Source: Flavobacteriales bacterium
Lineage (GTDB): Bacteria; Bacteroidota; Bacteroidia; Flavobacteriales_F; PHOS-HE28
Length of the DNA: 17,273 nt
Direction: 5' to 3'
Assembly (NCBI GenBank): GCA_016702645.1
Contig: JADJDP010000008.1
Span: forward strand, 1-17,273
Shown here: in pieces, positions 9,281 to 17,273 of the stretch
Position numbering within the stretch: the stretch's first letter is position 1
Layout: every line of letters starts with the position of its first letter
Translations under genes and position numbers: made by a program
The notes under the pieces: generated by a model
What the model saw: the letters and a program-made list of their open reading frames with translations, nothing else
Databases searched by the model: none
What the model was told of the DNA's origin: nothing

Positions 9281-10059
9281 AGTTTCCAGCACCTACGTAT
9301 CCTGCTCGAAAGAGCCTGCAGCCTGTGGCCTGCGGCTTGCGGCCCTTTGCATTCATCCTCGTGTTCACACATCTGCTCATCTCATCAGCGTCTGCACAGA
9401 TTCCGGGCACCCTTCGCCTCTTCATTGATCCAGGACATGAGTTCAGTTTCGTGCTCGATGACAAATACCGGATGCAACAGCGGGAGGTGACGTTGCCCGC
9501 AGGCCAGCACCGCTTCCAGTTCTGGGCGCCTACACGACGCATTGTCGATACAACCCTGACGGTGCTACCAGACATCACCCGCGACTTCACATTGCGCCTG
9601 CCGTACAGTGACGAGTACAAGGTCTATCAGGAGCAATTGCTCCGGTACCGCAACAACCGCAAACTGAACCGACTGTTACCCATGGCCGCTACCGGTGTGT
9701 CGGCCATCGTCAGTGTTTCCATGTTCGTGAAGTACAAGAATGCCCACGAACAACTGGCGGATGATGTGACGCAGTACAACACGCTGACTTCCCCTGGCGC
9801 CATATCGCGACTGAAGAACGAGACCATGCCCGCGCATCAGGCCGATTTCGACAAGGCTGAGCGGAACTTTATCATCTCCACCAGCATTACCGGCGGACTT
9901 GCCGTGCTGACGACCTACTTGTACGTGAAGAGCGCCCGCATGAAAGTGCCGCTCTTCGAGGACAAAGAGCGGTTGAAGTTCGAGGGCCTCGCTTGGGTGC
10001 CGGGCGAGCGCGGTGGCACATGGGCCGGTGGATTCACCTTCAACCTGGTGAAGCGATGA
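9277..10059 (+). CDS. Exported protein with two membrane segments, PEGA-like N-terminal part
   Basis: A 260-residue protein whose ATG overlaps the parE stop as ATGA, implying translational coupling. A signal peptide runs to SASA-Q41 with an unusually long n-region. Residues about 44-108 (IPGTLRLFIDPGHEFSFVLD, LPAGQHRFQFWAPTRRIVDT, TLTVLPDITRDFTLRL) look like a PEGA-type or similar small beta-sandwich. Two hydrophobic segments follow (about 133-151 and 197-217), separated by a charged, helical stretch (KYKNAHEQLADDVTQYN to QADFDKAERN). The C-terminal residues (GTWAGGFTFNLVKR) could be a beta strand. No enzyme motif. The n-region residues SLQPVACGLRP are encoded by a 7-bp repeat array (9314-9341), so this part may be a late addition. 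The frame is intact. Function unknown; its place between parE and parC is noted as a finding. Confidence 0.85.
   Translation: MKFPAPTYPARKSLQPVACGLRPFAFILVFTHLLISSASAQIPGTLRLFIDPGHEFSFVLDDKYRMQQREVTLPAGQHRFQFWAPTRRIVDTTLTVLPDITRDFTLRLPYSDEYKVYQEQLLRYRNNRKLNRLLPMAATGVSAIVSVSMFVKYKNAHEQLADDVTQYNTLTSPGAISRLKNETMPAHQADFDKAERNFIISTSITGGLAVLTTYLYVKSARMKVPLFEDKERLKFEGLAWVPGERGGTWAGGFTFNLVKR
9314..9341 (+). repeat. Four degenerate 7-bp repeats (GCYTGYR) inside the gene after parE
   Basis: Four tandem heptads, GCCTGCA, GCCTGTG, GCCTGCG and GCTTGCG, lie end to end, 34 bp after the parE stop and within the signal-peptide n-region of the overlapping gene. No stop codon occurs in any of the three forward frames of the array. 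Twenty-eight bp is not a multiple of three, so loss or gain of one unit would break the reading frame. A related array lies at about 17191-17254. Confidence 0.6.
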
Positions 10060-10493
10060 GCATGCTGCGCCGGATAATCGCTGTACTGTGCTGTGCCTTG
10101 TTGCTCGCGGGTTGCTACAAGGATGAAGTGGCCGAAGCCGATCTGACCACCAACGCGCTGGACCCGGATTACGACGGCCCACCGATCCTGGAGCTGATCT
10201 CTACCACCACGGAGTTGCGGTACAACGGTTTCGTGGTGATCGATACGGTCGTGGTGTTCAACATGCGTGTCCGCACGGATCTCTTTCCCTCGTTGATCTC
10301 CTATCAGTTGGAAGGTGTACAGACGAACGACGGCACCAGCGACATCACCGACCAGCTCGTACCATCCACTACTGAAGCATCGGTGGAACACCGGCATGTG
10401 TTGTACGGCAACGAATACTGTATGGACATCAGTGTTGTTTCGCTCGGCAGCAATTCGCGGAGCTACCGTTTCTGCGGGACGGCAGTACAATAG
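10056..10493 (+). CDS. Lipoprotein of unknown function
   Basis: A 145-residue lipoprotein with a typical signal: basic MLRR, hydrophobic core and lipobox LAGC (Cys20). The start at 10056 is taken because its ATG overlaps the previous stop as ATGA; the frame is open further upstream, but that part reads through the preceding gene in another frame. The mature part is acidic just after the cysteine (CYKDEVAEADL) and beta-rich (LELISTTTELRYNGFVVIDT, then VVVFNMRVRTDL), suggesting an immunoglobulin-like or similar beta-sandwich; two cysteines near the end (EYCMDISVV, RFCGTAVQ) could form a disulfide. It probably faces the periplasm or is surface-exposed. Third gene in the parE-parC operon, 30 bp before parC. 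The frame is intact and the function is not recognised. Confidence 0.85.
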   Translation: MSMLRRIIAVLCCALLLAGCYKDEVAEADLTTNALDPDYDGPPILELISTTTELRYNGFVVIDTVVVFNMRVRTDLFPSLISYQLEGVQTNDGTSDITDQLVPSTTEASVEHRHVLYGNEYCMDISVVSLGSNSRSYRFCGTAVQ

Positions 10494-10523
10494 GAGTTCA
10501 ATTTTCAGGACGATAGAAGCAAG

Positions 10524-13286
10524 ATGAGCGACGAGAAAGACGAAAGCGTGAACACGCCGGAGGAGAATGGTGCCGACGGCAACGGGCATGCAACGCCCGG
10601 CCAGAAGGGAGTTCCCGGTGAAGGCGGCAGTGCGTTCAGTGTGAGCGGCATGTACCGCGAGTGGTTCTTGGATTACGCCAGCTATGTGATCCTGGGCGCG
10701 CGGTACCGGCGTTGAACGACGGTTTAAAACCGGTGCAACGCCGCATCCTGCATTCCATGAAGGTGCTGGACGATGGTCGCTACAACAAAGTGGCCAACAT
10801 CATCGGCCACACCATGCAGTACCATCCGCACGGCGATGCCAGCATCGGCGATGCATTGGTGCAACTCGGCCAGAAGGACGTGGTCATCGACCCGCAGGGG
10901 AACTGGGGCAACGTGCTCACCGGCGACTCCGCCGCGGCCCCGCGTTACATCGAGGCGCGACTTTCCAAGTTCGCGCTGGAGGTGATCTTCAATCCGAAGA
11001 CCACCGAATGGCAGGCCAGCTACGATGGCCGCAACAAAGAGCCGATCCATCTGCCGGTGAAGTTCCCGCTGCTGTTGGCGCAAGGCGCCGAAGGCATCGC
11101 GGTGGGCCTGAGCTGCAAGATGTTGCCGCACAACTTCCTTGAACTGTGCGATGCCAGCGTTGCCGTGCTGAAGGGCAAACGTCCGCGCTTAATGCCGGAT
11201 TTCCCCACGGGTGGTCTGGCCGATTGCGAGAACTACAACGACGGCGAACGCGGAGGTCGTGTTCGTGTGCGTGCTCGCATTCGCAAGGAGGATGCAAAGA
11301 CACTTGTGATCAGCGAGATCCCTTTCGGGACCACCACCACCAGCCTGATCGAGAGCATCATCAAGGCGAACGACAAGGGCAAGATCAAGGTGCGGAACAT
11401 CGAGGACAACACGGCCGAGAACGTGGAGATCATCGTGCACCTCGCCGCTGGTGTTTCACCGGACAACACCATCGACGCGCTCTACGCCTTCACGGATTGC
11501 GAGATGAGCATCGCGCCCAACGCTTGCGTCATCGAGAACGAGAAGCCACGCTTCCTGACGGTTTCAGAATTGCTGCGCACCAGCACGGAGAACACGCTTC
11601 GACTGCTGAAGACGGAGTTGGAGATCCGTCTGGATGAACTCGATGAGCAGTGGCATTTCGCGTCGTTGGAGCGCATCTTCATCGAGAAGAAGGTCTACCG
11701 CCGCATTGAGGAAGCCGAGAGCTGGGAAGAGGTGATGGCCACCATCCACAAGGGCCTGAAGCCGCATGTGAAAGACCTGCGTCGCGAGGTGACCGACGAG
11801 GATGTGGTGCGCCTCACCGAGATCAAGATCAAGCGGATCAGCAAGTTCGACAGCTTCAAGGCTGATGAGCACATCAAGGGTCTGGAGGACGCGATCGCGG
11901 TGGTGAAGGACAAGCTCAACAACATCGTTGAGCACGCCGTCGATTGGTTCAAGGACCTGAAGAAGAAGTATGGCGCCGGCCGTGAACGCAAGACCGAACT
12001 GCGCACCTTCGATACCATCGTAGCCACGAAAGTCGCGGTGGCCAACCGCAAACTCTATGTGGACCGTGCCGAAGGATTCGCGGGCTGGAGCCTGCGCAAC
12101 TTCGAGTTCGTCGACGAGTGCAGTGAGATCGACGACATCATCGTGTTCCGCGCCAACGGCACCATGATGGTGACCAAGGTGGCCGACAAGAAATTCATGG
12201 GCAAGGACCTGCTGCACATCGGTGTATGGAAGAAGGGCGACGAACGCACCATCTACCACATGATCTATCAGGACGGCACGCAGGGCGCCTACTTCATGAA
12301 GCGGTTCGCGGTTACCGGCATCACGCGGGACAAGGACTACGACCTGACCAAGGGTACAACTGGAAGCAAGATCGTCTACTTCACCGCGCACCCCGATGGC
12401 CGCGCCGAAACGGTGCAGATCCTCCTGCGCGCAAGGTCCAACCTGCGCAAGAACAAGTTCGATGTGGACTTCGCGCAGTTGGCGGTGAAAGGCCGTAGCA
12501 GCCAAGGCAATCTGCTCACCCGCCACATGGTTCAGAAGGTGACCCAATTGCAAGTGGGAGGCAGCACCCTAGGTGCTATTCCGATCTGGTACGACGAGAC
12601 CGTGCGCCGCATGAACGACACCGGACATGGCCGCTACCTCGGGCGTTTCTCCGGTGACGACAAGCTGTTGTGCGTTGCGAGGAGCGGCCACTACCTGCTA
12701 CTGCCGTATGCGCTCAGCACGCACTTCCCCCGATGATGCTCTTACCGTGGTGAAGTACCGCGAAGGCCAGATCATCAGCGCGGTGTACTTCGATGGTGAG
12801 AAGAAGCTGCACCATGTGAAGCGCTTCGAGGTGGAGCCTGCACGCGACCCGGTGCTCTTCATCACCGAACACCCCGAGAGCAAGCTGGAACTGCACAGCT
12901 TGGTGCATGCACCGCGCATGCACGTGCGCTATGACCAACGCAGTGCGCAGAAGAGCGACGAGCAAGTGGAAATCGCCAAGTTCATCGGCGTGAAGGGTGT
13001 GAAGGCCATCGGCAATCGCTTGAGCCCGTTCAAGGTGAAGGAGCTCGAACTGCTCGACCCGGTCTTCATACCGATGACCGCTGAATTGGAAGAGCGCCAG
13101 CAGATGCTCATCTCCGAGGATGAGGTCGGGAACCTTGAGCTACCGGAGGAGGAAGACCTCGAGGAAAGTCCCATGGCCCGGCTCAAACGTGAGCAAGCGG
13201 CACTTGCGCCCGAACCCGAGCTGCACCCCGATGATCCGCTGATCGGCAAGAAGCCGGGCAAGCAGATCAAGTTGGGGTTGGACTGA
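10524..13286 (+). CDS. parC: DNA topoisomerase IV subunit A (two frameshifts as given)
   Basis: The DNA-cleaving subunit of topoisomerase IV, about 920 residues after repair. A disordered, acidic N-terminal tail of about 40 residues leads into SGMYREWFLDYASYVIL. After a shift near 10700 the frame continues AVPALNDGLKPVQRRILH, then HPHGDASIGDALVQLGQKD and AAAPRYIEARLSKFALEV, where the codon at 10946-10948 is the catalytic tyrosine. GyrA-box-like repeats are replaced by a divergent C-terminal domain, and the tail is acidic (LPEEEDLEESP) and lysine-rich at the end (GKKPGKQIKLGLD). A second shift near 12728 adds a C to a CCCCC run; removing it restores HFPDDALTVVKYREGQ. The gene is preceded by AGAAGCAAG. 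ParC rather than GyrA is chosen from its parE operon and the HPHGDASIGD form seen in Bacteroidota ParC. The lone Ala at the GyrA Ser83 position is probably natural. Confidence 0.95.
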
Positions 13287-13524
13287 ACGCCGGACCCTGA
13301 CGTGAATGAACGCCCTTCGGGAGTAGCCGTCGGCCGTCCGCTTCGAGTTCTCAAGTTCCGGTCGTTCGGCTTTCGTAGGTGAAGTGGCACTCACACGAGC
13401 AAGCCCCTCCACAGATCGTGCATGGCGAACCCCTTCCGCTGGACAGGACGCTATGTATTGGCGCTTGAGTAGGACTTGGCGCGACATGTGGCAATGGATG
13501 CCCAGAACCAAAACGAGAATATCC

Positions 13525-13950
13525 ATGACCACTCGAATGACCAGAACCATGATCGCGCTTGTCGCCGTCACCGGACTAATGGGTTGCAAAAAGTACGATG
13601 ACGGCCCAATGTTCAGCCTTCGCTCACGGGAAGAGCGCATCTCCAATACGTGGCGAATTGATCGCGCCATGAACGGTAGCGATGACGTGACTTCCGCTTT
13701 CGACCAGTACGAACTGCGGTTGACAAAGGCCCATGACGCTTCGCTTACCGCGACCTACACGCTGTTCGGAACGGATTTTTCGTTCACGACGAGCGGAACG
13801 TGGAGCTTCGAGAACAAGGATGAAGACCTGCGCCTTGATTTCGAGGATAGCGATGCCGATGAGACATACCAGATCCTGCGATTGAAGGAAACCGAACTAT
13901 GGCTGCGCGAGAAAGGTGGTGACTTGGAGCTGCAGTTGGTGCCGATCTGA
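13525..13950 (+). CDS. Lipoprotein, possible lipocalin-like fold
   Basis: A 141-residue lipoprotein. The start at 13525 gives MTTRMTRTMIALVAVTGLMG then Cys21 in the lipobox LMGC; the longer open frame to 13384 would add a non-signal tail and is rejected. After CKKYDDGP, the mature part has SLRSREERISNTWRIDRAMN, then YELRLTKAHDASLTATYTLF, TTSGTWSFENKDEDLRLDFE and ILRLKETELWLREKGG. The repeated beta strands with the TW and GTWSF positions resemble the lipocalin-like lipoproteins common in Bacteroidota, a fold assignment made by pattern only. It stands alone: the 238-bp spacer after parC (13287-13524) holds no gene and no clear promoter or terminator that I can support. The frame is intact. Its stop is 6 bp from the convergent phosphatase stop. 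Function unknown. Confidence 0.82.
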   Translation: MTTRMTRTMIALVAVTGLMGCKKYDDGPMFSLRSREERISNTWRIDRAMNGSDDVTSAFDQYELRLTKAHDASLTATYTLFGTDFSFTTSGTWSFENKDEDLRLDFEDSDADETYQILRLKETELWLREKGGDLELQLVPI

Positions 13951-13956
13951 GCCGGT

Positions 13957-14439
13957 TCACAAGTCGGTCGCAAAGTGACCGAGCCAATCATACTGTTCAG
14001 GAGTGTCAGGCAGGTCGATCCCTCGCGCTTCGCGGATGAGTGCCCATGCAGTTTTCCAATTCACGCCTTTGGAAACCAGAACAGTTCCACAGATCAGCGA
14101 GGATCTTCCAATGCCCATGCGACAATGCACGGCAACCTGAGCCCCCTCATCCAAGTACTTGACGATACGTGCAATAGCGACCTTCATATCCGATCGCACC
14201 GGTACCGACCTGTCGGGGATGGGAATGCGGATATGGACGAGGCCAACTCGCTCTGCTGTTGAAGCTTCCAGCTCCAGTCCAAGTTCATGTTCCTCGCTTC
14301 TTTCCAAGGCAGACACGAGCACGCTGACCCCGCGTTCGGCCAAGTTCCTGAGGTCATCTTCGAGCCAATCGCCACCACGAGGGCGCCCGACGATGGCCAA
14401 TGAACCGTGAGTGTCGAACGTGATCGGATACAGCTCCAC
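13957..14439 (-). CDS. Dual-specificity-type / tyrosine phosphatase family protein
   Basis: A 160-residue soluble phosphatase with the cysteine-dependent signature VHCRMGIGRSSLI: Cys106 is the nucleophile, Arg112 binds the phosphate, and the general acid is probably Asp76 in IPIPDRSVP. The N-terminal PRGGDWLEDDL and LERSEEHELGLELEAS stretches are typical of a bacterial DSP-like group found in several phyla. The family hydrolyses phosphate esters from proteins, lipids or other small molecules; the substrate cannot be read from sequence. It is the last gene of a minus-strand operon, 14 bp after the diacylglycerol kinase. This invites a lipid role such as phosphatidylglycerophosphate dephosphorylation, as in PTPMT1-type enzymes, but that is only inference. 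The frame is intact and no signal peptide is seen. Confidence 0.88.
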   Translation of the reverse strand: MELYPITFDTHGSLAIVGRPRGGDWLEDDLRNLAERGVSVLVSALERSEEHELGLELEASTAERVGLVHIRIPIPDRSVPVRSDMKVAIARIVKYLDEGAQVAVHCRMGIGRSSLICGTVLVSKGVNWKTAWALIREARGIDLPDTPEQYDWLGHFATDL

Positions 14440-14453
14440 CTGTGCTTATATGA

Positions 14454-15317
14454 TCACCGCACCACCCACAGCTTCTTTGCCTCCAACCTGAAGCGCACCT
14501 CTTTCCCGACTTCCACCGGCTCGCCGTCCATGTGCGCGATCACATCGGGTTGTCGCACCAACGCGCGATCAGTGACGATCGAACTGATATGCGGACTGCG
14601 TAGCGCGCCGCCGGTATAGATGTCGTAGAACGCCCGCACCAGTCCGAGCAGACCCGGTTTGCGCACAACCTGTAGCTCCGCGAGGCCATCATCGGGCGCT
14701 GAGCCGGGACTGATGATGGCACCATTACCGAACTCGCGTGTGTTGGCAAAGACGAGCATCAGCACGTTCTCCTGAACGACCGTGCCGTTGGCCTCCACGG
14801 TGATGGGCATCGGCTTGGCGCTGAGGATCTGTTGCAGGATGATGCGCATGTAGCCCCAGAGACCGCGGCTCTTGCTCTTGTCGAACTCCAGCTCACGCGC
14901 GCATCGAAACCGATACCTGCAGTGCCGATGAACGCCATGTCGTTGAGGTAGCATACGTCCATCGGTGCAGCGGTGCCGGTAAGCGCAATGCGCAATGCGG
15001 CTTCGGTTTCAGGGGCAACTTCAACGACCGTGCATAGCCATTGCCACTGCCCATGGGCACAATGCCTAGCGGTGTCCTTGTACCGATCCCGATCCGCGCG
15101 CCACGGCGTTCAGCGTGCCATCGCCACCGGCGAAGACCACGCGGTCCTGTCCGCGCTGTACGGCATCGCGTGCCAGATCCGTTCCGTGGCCGATGCCTTC
15201 AATGAGCTTCACCTCCAGCTGGATACCCAGCTCATTCGCTATGCGCTCGGCTGTGGCGATGATGCCCGGTGCCTTGCGCTTACCCGAACGCGGATTGATG
15301 ATGAGCGTGGCCTTCAT
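14454..15317 (-). CDS. Diacylglycerol kinase / YegS-DgkB-type lipid kinase (frame-broken as given)
   Basis: A soluble lipid kinase of about 287 residues that transfers phosphate from ATP to a lipid hydroxyl, typically diacylglycerol giving phosphatidic acid. The start MKATLIINPRSGK gives the N-terminal nucleotide loop; FAGGDGTLN holds the catalytic GGDGT (residues 64-68). After a shift near 15085 comes GIVPMGSGNGYARS, the second conserved glycine block. Then, after a shift near 15015, come AALRIALTGTAAPMDVCYLN and FIGTAGIGFDARV, and after one near 14900 ELEFDKSKSRGLWGYM, ANTREFGNGAIISPGSAPDD and HMDGEPVEVGKEVRFRLEAK. Three shifts are most simply sequence errors. The start codon overlaps the stop of the LtaS-like gene as ATGA. 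DgkB-like is favoured over YegS by the neighbour, but I leave the symbol empty. Confidence 0.88.
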
Positions 15318-17166
15318 CGCACAACGAGTTCGTTCCGCAGCAGTCGGTTGTTGAACTGTTGCACGGCCGCCATCAATTGCTTTTCCAGCAGCGCGGCCCG
15401 TACCTTGGACGACTGGACCTTAGCAGCACCGAGTTCGTGTGAGGCGAACCGTTGTGCTCCTTCCTGGTCGATGATCAGATAGGCGCCGGTGGTGTGGGTA
15501 ACGGCACACGGCATCAAATTGTCGCGCAGTGCGCTGCTCCCGAAACTGAAGAACGGATCGCTGTGCCCGATCAGGTCGAGCACCGTCGGTACGATATCGA
15601 TGTGCTGCGTGATGCGCTCGACCTGTACGGGTGTTACCGCTGAAGGCATGTAGTACAGAAGCGGCACCCAGTAGTCGGTTGCTTCGGTGTAGTGCTGGCC
15701 GTTGCGGTCGATGTCGGCCGTATGGTCGGCGGTGATGACGAAGAGCGTATTGCTGAACCACGGTTGCGCACTGGCCGTGGCGAAGAACTGCCGCAGCGCA
15801 TCGTCGGTGTATTGAAGTGTGCGATGGATGGGCTGCGGGCCACCCTTGAACCGCGCGGCGTCATCTGGTTTCAGCTCGTAGGGATGGTGCGACGACAGCG
15901 TGAACACACAGCTCATGAACGGCTGTTGTTCCTTGGACAGGTCGCGGGCGTAGAACTGCATGAAGGGCTGGTCCCAGATGCCCCAGTGCCCGTCGTTGTC
16001 CTGTTGGTCAGGGTATTCGTTCTGCCCCACATAGCGCGCGAAACCGGCGCTCTTCGCGAAGCCATCGAAGCCCATGGTGCCGTTGCGGCCACCGTGGTAG
16101 AAGCTGGTGGCGTAGCCCTTGGTGGCAAGCACATTGGCAATGGACGTGAACGGCGTTTGCGCGTAGTTGCTGGTGATGAACGCCTCGTCCATCAACTCCG
16201 GAATGCTGGCCGTGATGGCAGGTACGCCATCGATGCTGCGGCGCCCGTTCGCATAGGCCTTGGTGAAGTTCAAGCTCTGGCCCATCAGTGAATCGAGGAA
16301 GGCATATAGCCTTCGCCGCCCGTGAGCGTTGCGCTGTATGCGGCCGAGAAACTCTCGAGGATGATGAAGACCACGTTCGGGCGTTGCGTTGCAATCACGA
16401 TCGGCATAGGCGTGTGCTTGCGGTCGTTGTATTGGTGTACCACGGGCCACAACCTGTCCGCTTCTGCTTGGCTCATGTACTTCTTCTCCTCGATCACCGG
16501 CTTGCCCATGCTCATCATCATGGTGAAGGGTGTGTTCAATACCACGGGGAAGTATGCGGGCGGTGCATAGTTGCTCGCGCTGAGGACGCCCAGCGGCATC
16601 AATTGCAAACCACCACGGCTCGCGATCACGATCAATGCGATCGCCACAGCCCGCCACGCCAGCCTGCGCCAGAGCTTGGGCCCATCCTCCGCCATGAAGC
16701 GCGCGGCCCAGCGGTAGCCCACTTCGGCCATTGCGATACACGCGAAGAAAATCAGCACCACGTACCAGTAGTCGCGTGCGAAGGCAGGGGCGAGGTGGGC
16801 AGTGTCGCTGCCCGTGGTCATGATGCTGAACAGGTCGGCCGTGCTGCGCTTCAACGTGAAGTGGTAGTACGCCAGATCAACGCTGTTGAAGAAGAAGCCG
16901 ATGCCGTTCACCAAATGGAAGACCACCTTCTGCACGGTGCCGAACCAGCCGCGCGCATCGGGCTTCACTAGGAACAGTAAGGCCCACAGCATGTTCATCC
17001 ACGCAAGGGCGCTCAGGTCGAACCGCACGCCGCCGAGGAAGGCCACCAGTGGTGTGTGCGGGAACGCGTCGTGGTTCAGCAGCACGAACAGCACGCGAAA
17101 CACCGAGTACAACAGCACCACTACACCCAGACGTGCGAGCAGTACAGTGAGCGGGCCCCGGAACAT
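15314..17166 (-). CDS. LTA synthase-family membrane sulfatase (one frameshift)
   Basis: A membrane-anchored sulfatase-fold protein of about 617 residues. About five transmembrane segments (roughly 5-30, 51-67, 83-101, 133-150, 171-184) precede a large periplasmic domain. That domain starts after RGGLQLMPLGVLSASNY and carries NVVFIILESFS (metal-ligand Glu271), NGRRSIDGVPAITASIP (nucleophile probably Ser instead of the Thr of Gram-positive LtaS), YHGGRNGTMGFDGFAKSAGF, WGIWDQPFM, LSSHHPY and the metal site VITADHT. In Gram-positives LtaS transfers glycerol-phosphate from phosphatidylglycerol and leaves diacylglycerol; Bacteroidota homologues act on unknown acceptors. One shift near 16300 joins GGEGYMP to FLDSLMGQS. 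First gene of an operon with the diacylglycerol kinase and phosphatase. A 7-bp repeat array lies just upstream. Confidence 0.9.
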
Positions 17167-17190
17167 GAGGGGCGAAGATGGGGGGAGGAG

Positions 17191-17254
17191 GCTTTGAGCC
17201 GCCAGCTTTTGAAATGCAGGCTTCGAGCCTCGAGGCGCGAGCTTCGAGCTTTGC
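17191..17254. repeat. Degenerate 7-bp repeat array upstream of the LtaS-like gene
   Basis: On the plus strand GCTTCGA (17220-17226), GCCTCGA, GGCGCGA, GCTTCGA (17241-17247) and GCTTTGC follow end to end. Earlier units GCTTTGA (17191-17197), GCCGCCA and GCTTTTG keep the 7-bp step apart from one 1-bp slip. Consensus is GCYTCGA. The array lies 25-88 bp before the LtaS-like start, so in its leader or promoter region. It resembles the GCYTGYR array at 9314-9341 in unit length and GCYT core. The rest of the end region (17255-17273) shows nothing. Confidence 0.55.
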
Positions 17255-17273
17255 GGTGCATGCTGTTGGCCTT

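Noticed and set aside
10800..10870. Quinolone-resistance change in ParC (Ala at the GyrA Ser83 position)
   Set aside because: HPHGDASIGD is, as I recall, the ordinary form in Bacteroidota ParC, so it is not evidence of acquired resistance.
11564..12553. 329-residue open frame on the minus strand
   Set aside because: Fully antisense to parC; rich in His, Val, Asp and Leu as expected from the complement of its codons; no domain recognised.
13327..13360. Third heptad array or terminator after parC
   Set aside because: One GCTTCGA unit and a few short inverted matches are present, but the 7-bp step is not kept and no stem beyond three or four pairs is convincing.
13384..13524. Upstream extension of the lipoprotein to 13384
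   Set aside because: It would put 47 polar residues before a lipobox that must be close to the N-terminus.
15692..16291. 199-residue open frame on the plus strand
   Set aside because: Antisense to the LtaS-like catalytic domain, whose motifs are clear on the other strand.

Overview
The window looks like a chromosomal segment of a fairly GC-rich Bacteroidota bacterium, probably an uncultured Flavobacteriales-type lineage. This is inferred from a DUF5686/CarboxypepD_reg-like outer-membrane protein, Bacteroidota-style topoisomerase IV subunits, several secreted proteins cleaved before a glutamine, small lipoproteins, an LtaS-like sulfatase in a Gram-negative setting, and one good TTTG-N18-TAnnTTTG-like promoter. 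I see no rRNA, tRNA, CRISPR array, transposase, integrase or phage gene.

Layout. Positions 1-733 (+) hold the 3' part of an FAD-dependent oxidoreductase. It is followed after 3 bp by an acyl-CoA ligase of the AMP-binding (ANL) family (737-2141, +). This ligase converges, stop to stop, on a sulfotransferase (2144-3214, -). All three are recognisable but heavily frame-broken. A divergent promoter region (3215-3329) leads to the DUF5686 outer-membrane protein (3330-5800, +), then a small secreted protein (5882-6382, +). A hairpin separates that gene from a convergent secreted protein (6476-7108, -).

The centre is a topoisomerase IV operon: parE (7358-9280), a secreted protein with two membrane segments (9277-10059), a lipoprotein (10056-10493) and parC (10524-13286). 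Two ATGA overlaps tie it together. A separate lipoprotein gene follows (13525-13950, +). On the minus strand an LtaS-like membrane sulfatase (15314-17166), a diacylglycerol kinase (14454-15317, ATGA overlap) and a dual-specificity-type phosphatase (13957-14439) form a tight three-gene operon. This is the most suggestive functional group: a phosphoglycerol or phosphoethanolamine transferase that would release diacylglycerol, coupled to the kinase that could recycle it.

Quality. Reading frames break in nearly every long gene, including the normally essential parE and parC, and several breaks sit next to C homopolymers. I therefore read most breaks as consensus errors rather than decay. The first 3.2 kb is clearly worse (roughly 18 shifts, against about 10 in the remaining 14 kb). 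The most unusual non-coding signal is a pair of degenerate 7-bp repeat arrays, one inside the signal-peptide region of the gene after parE (9314-9341) and one just upstream of the LtaS-like gene (about 17191-17254).
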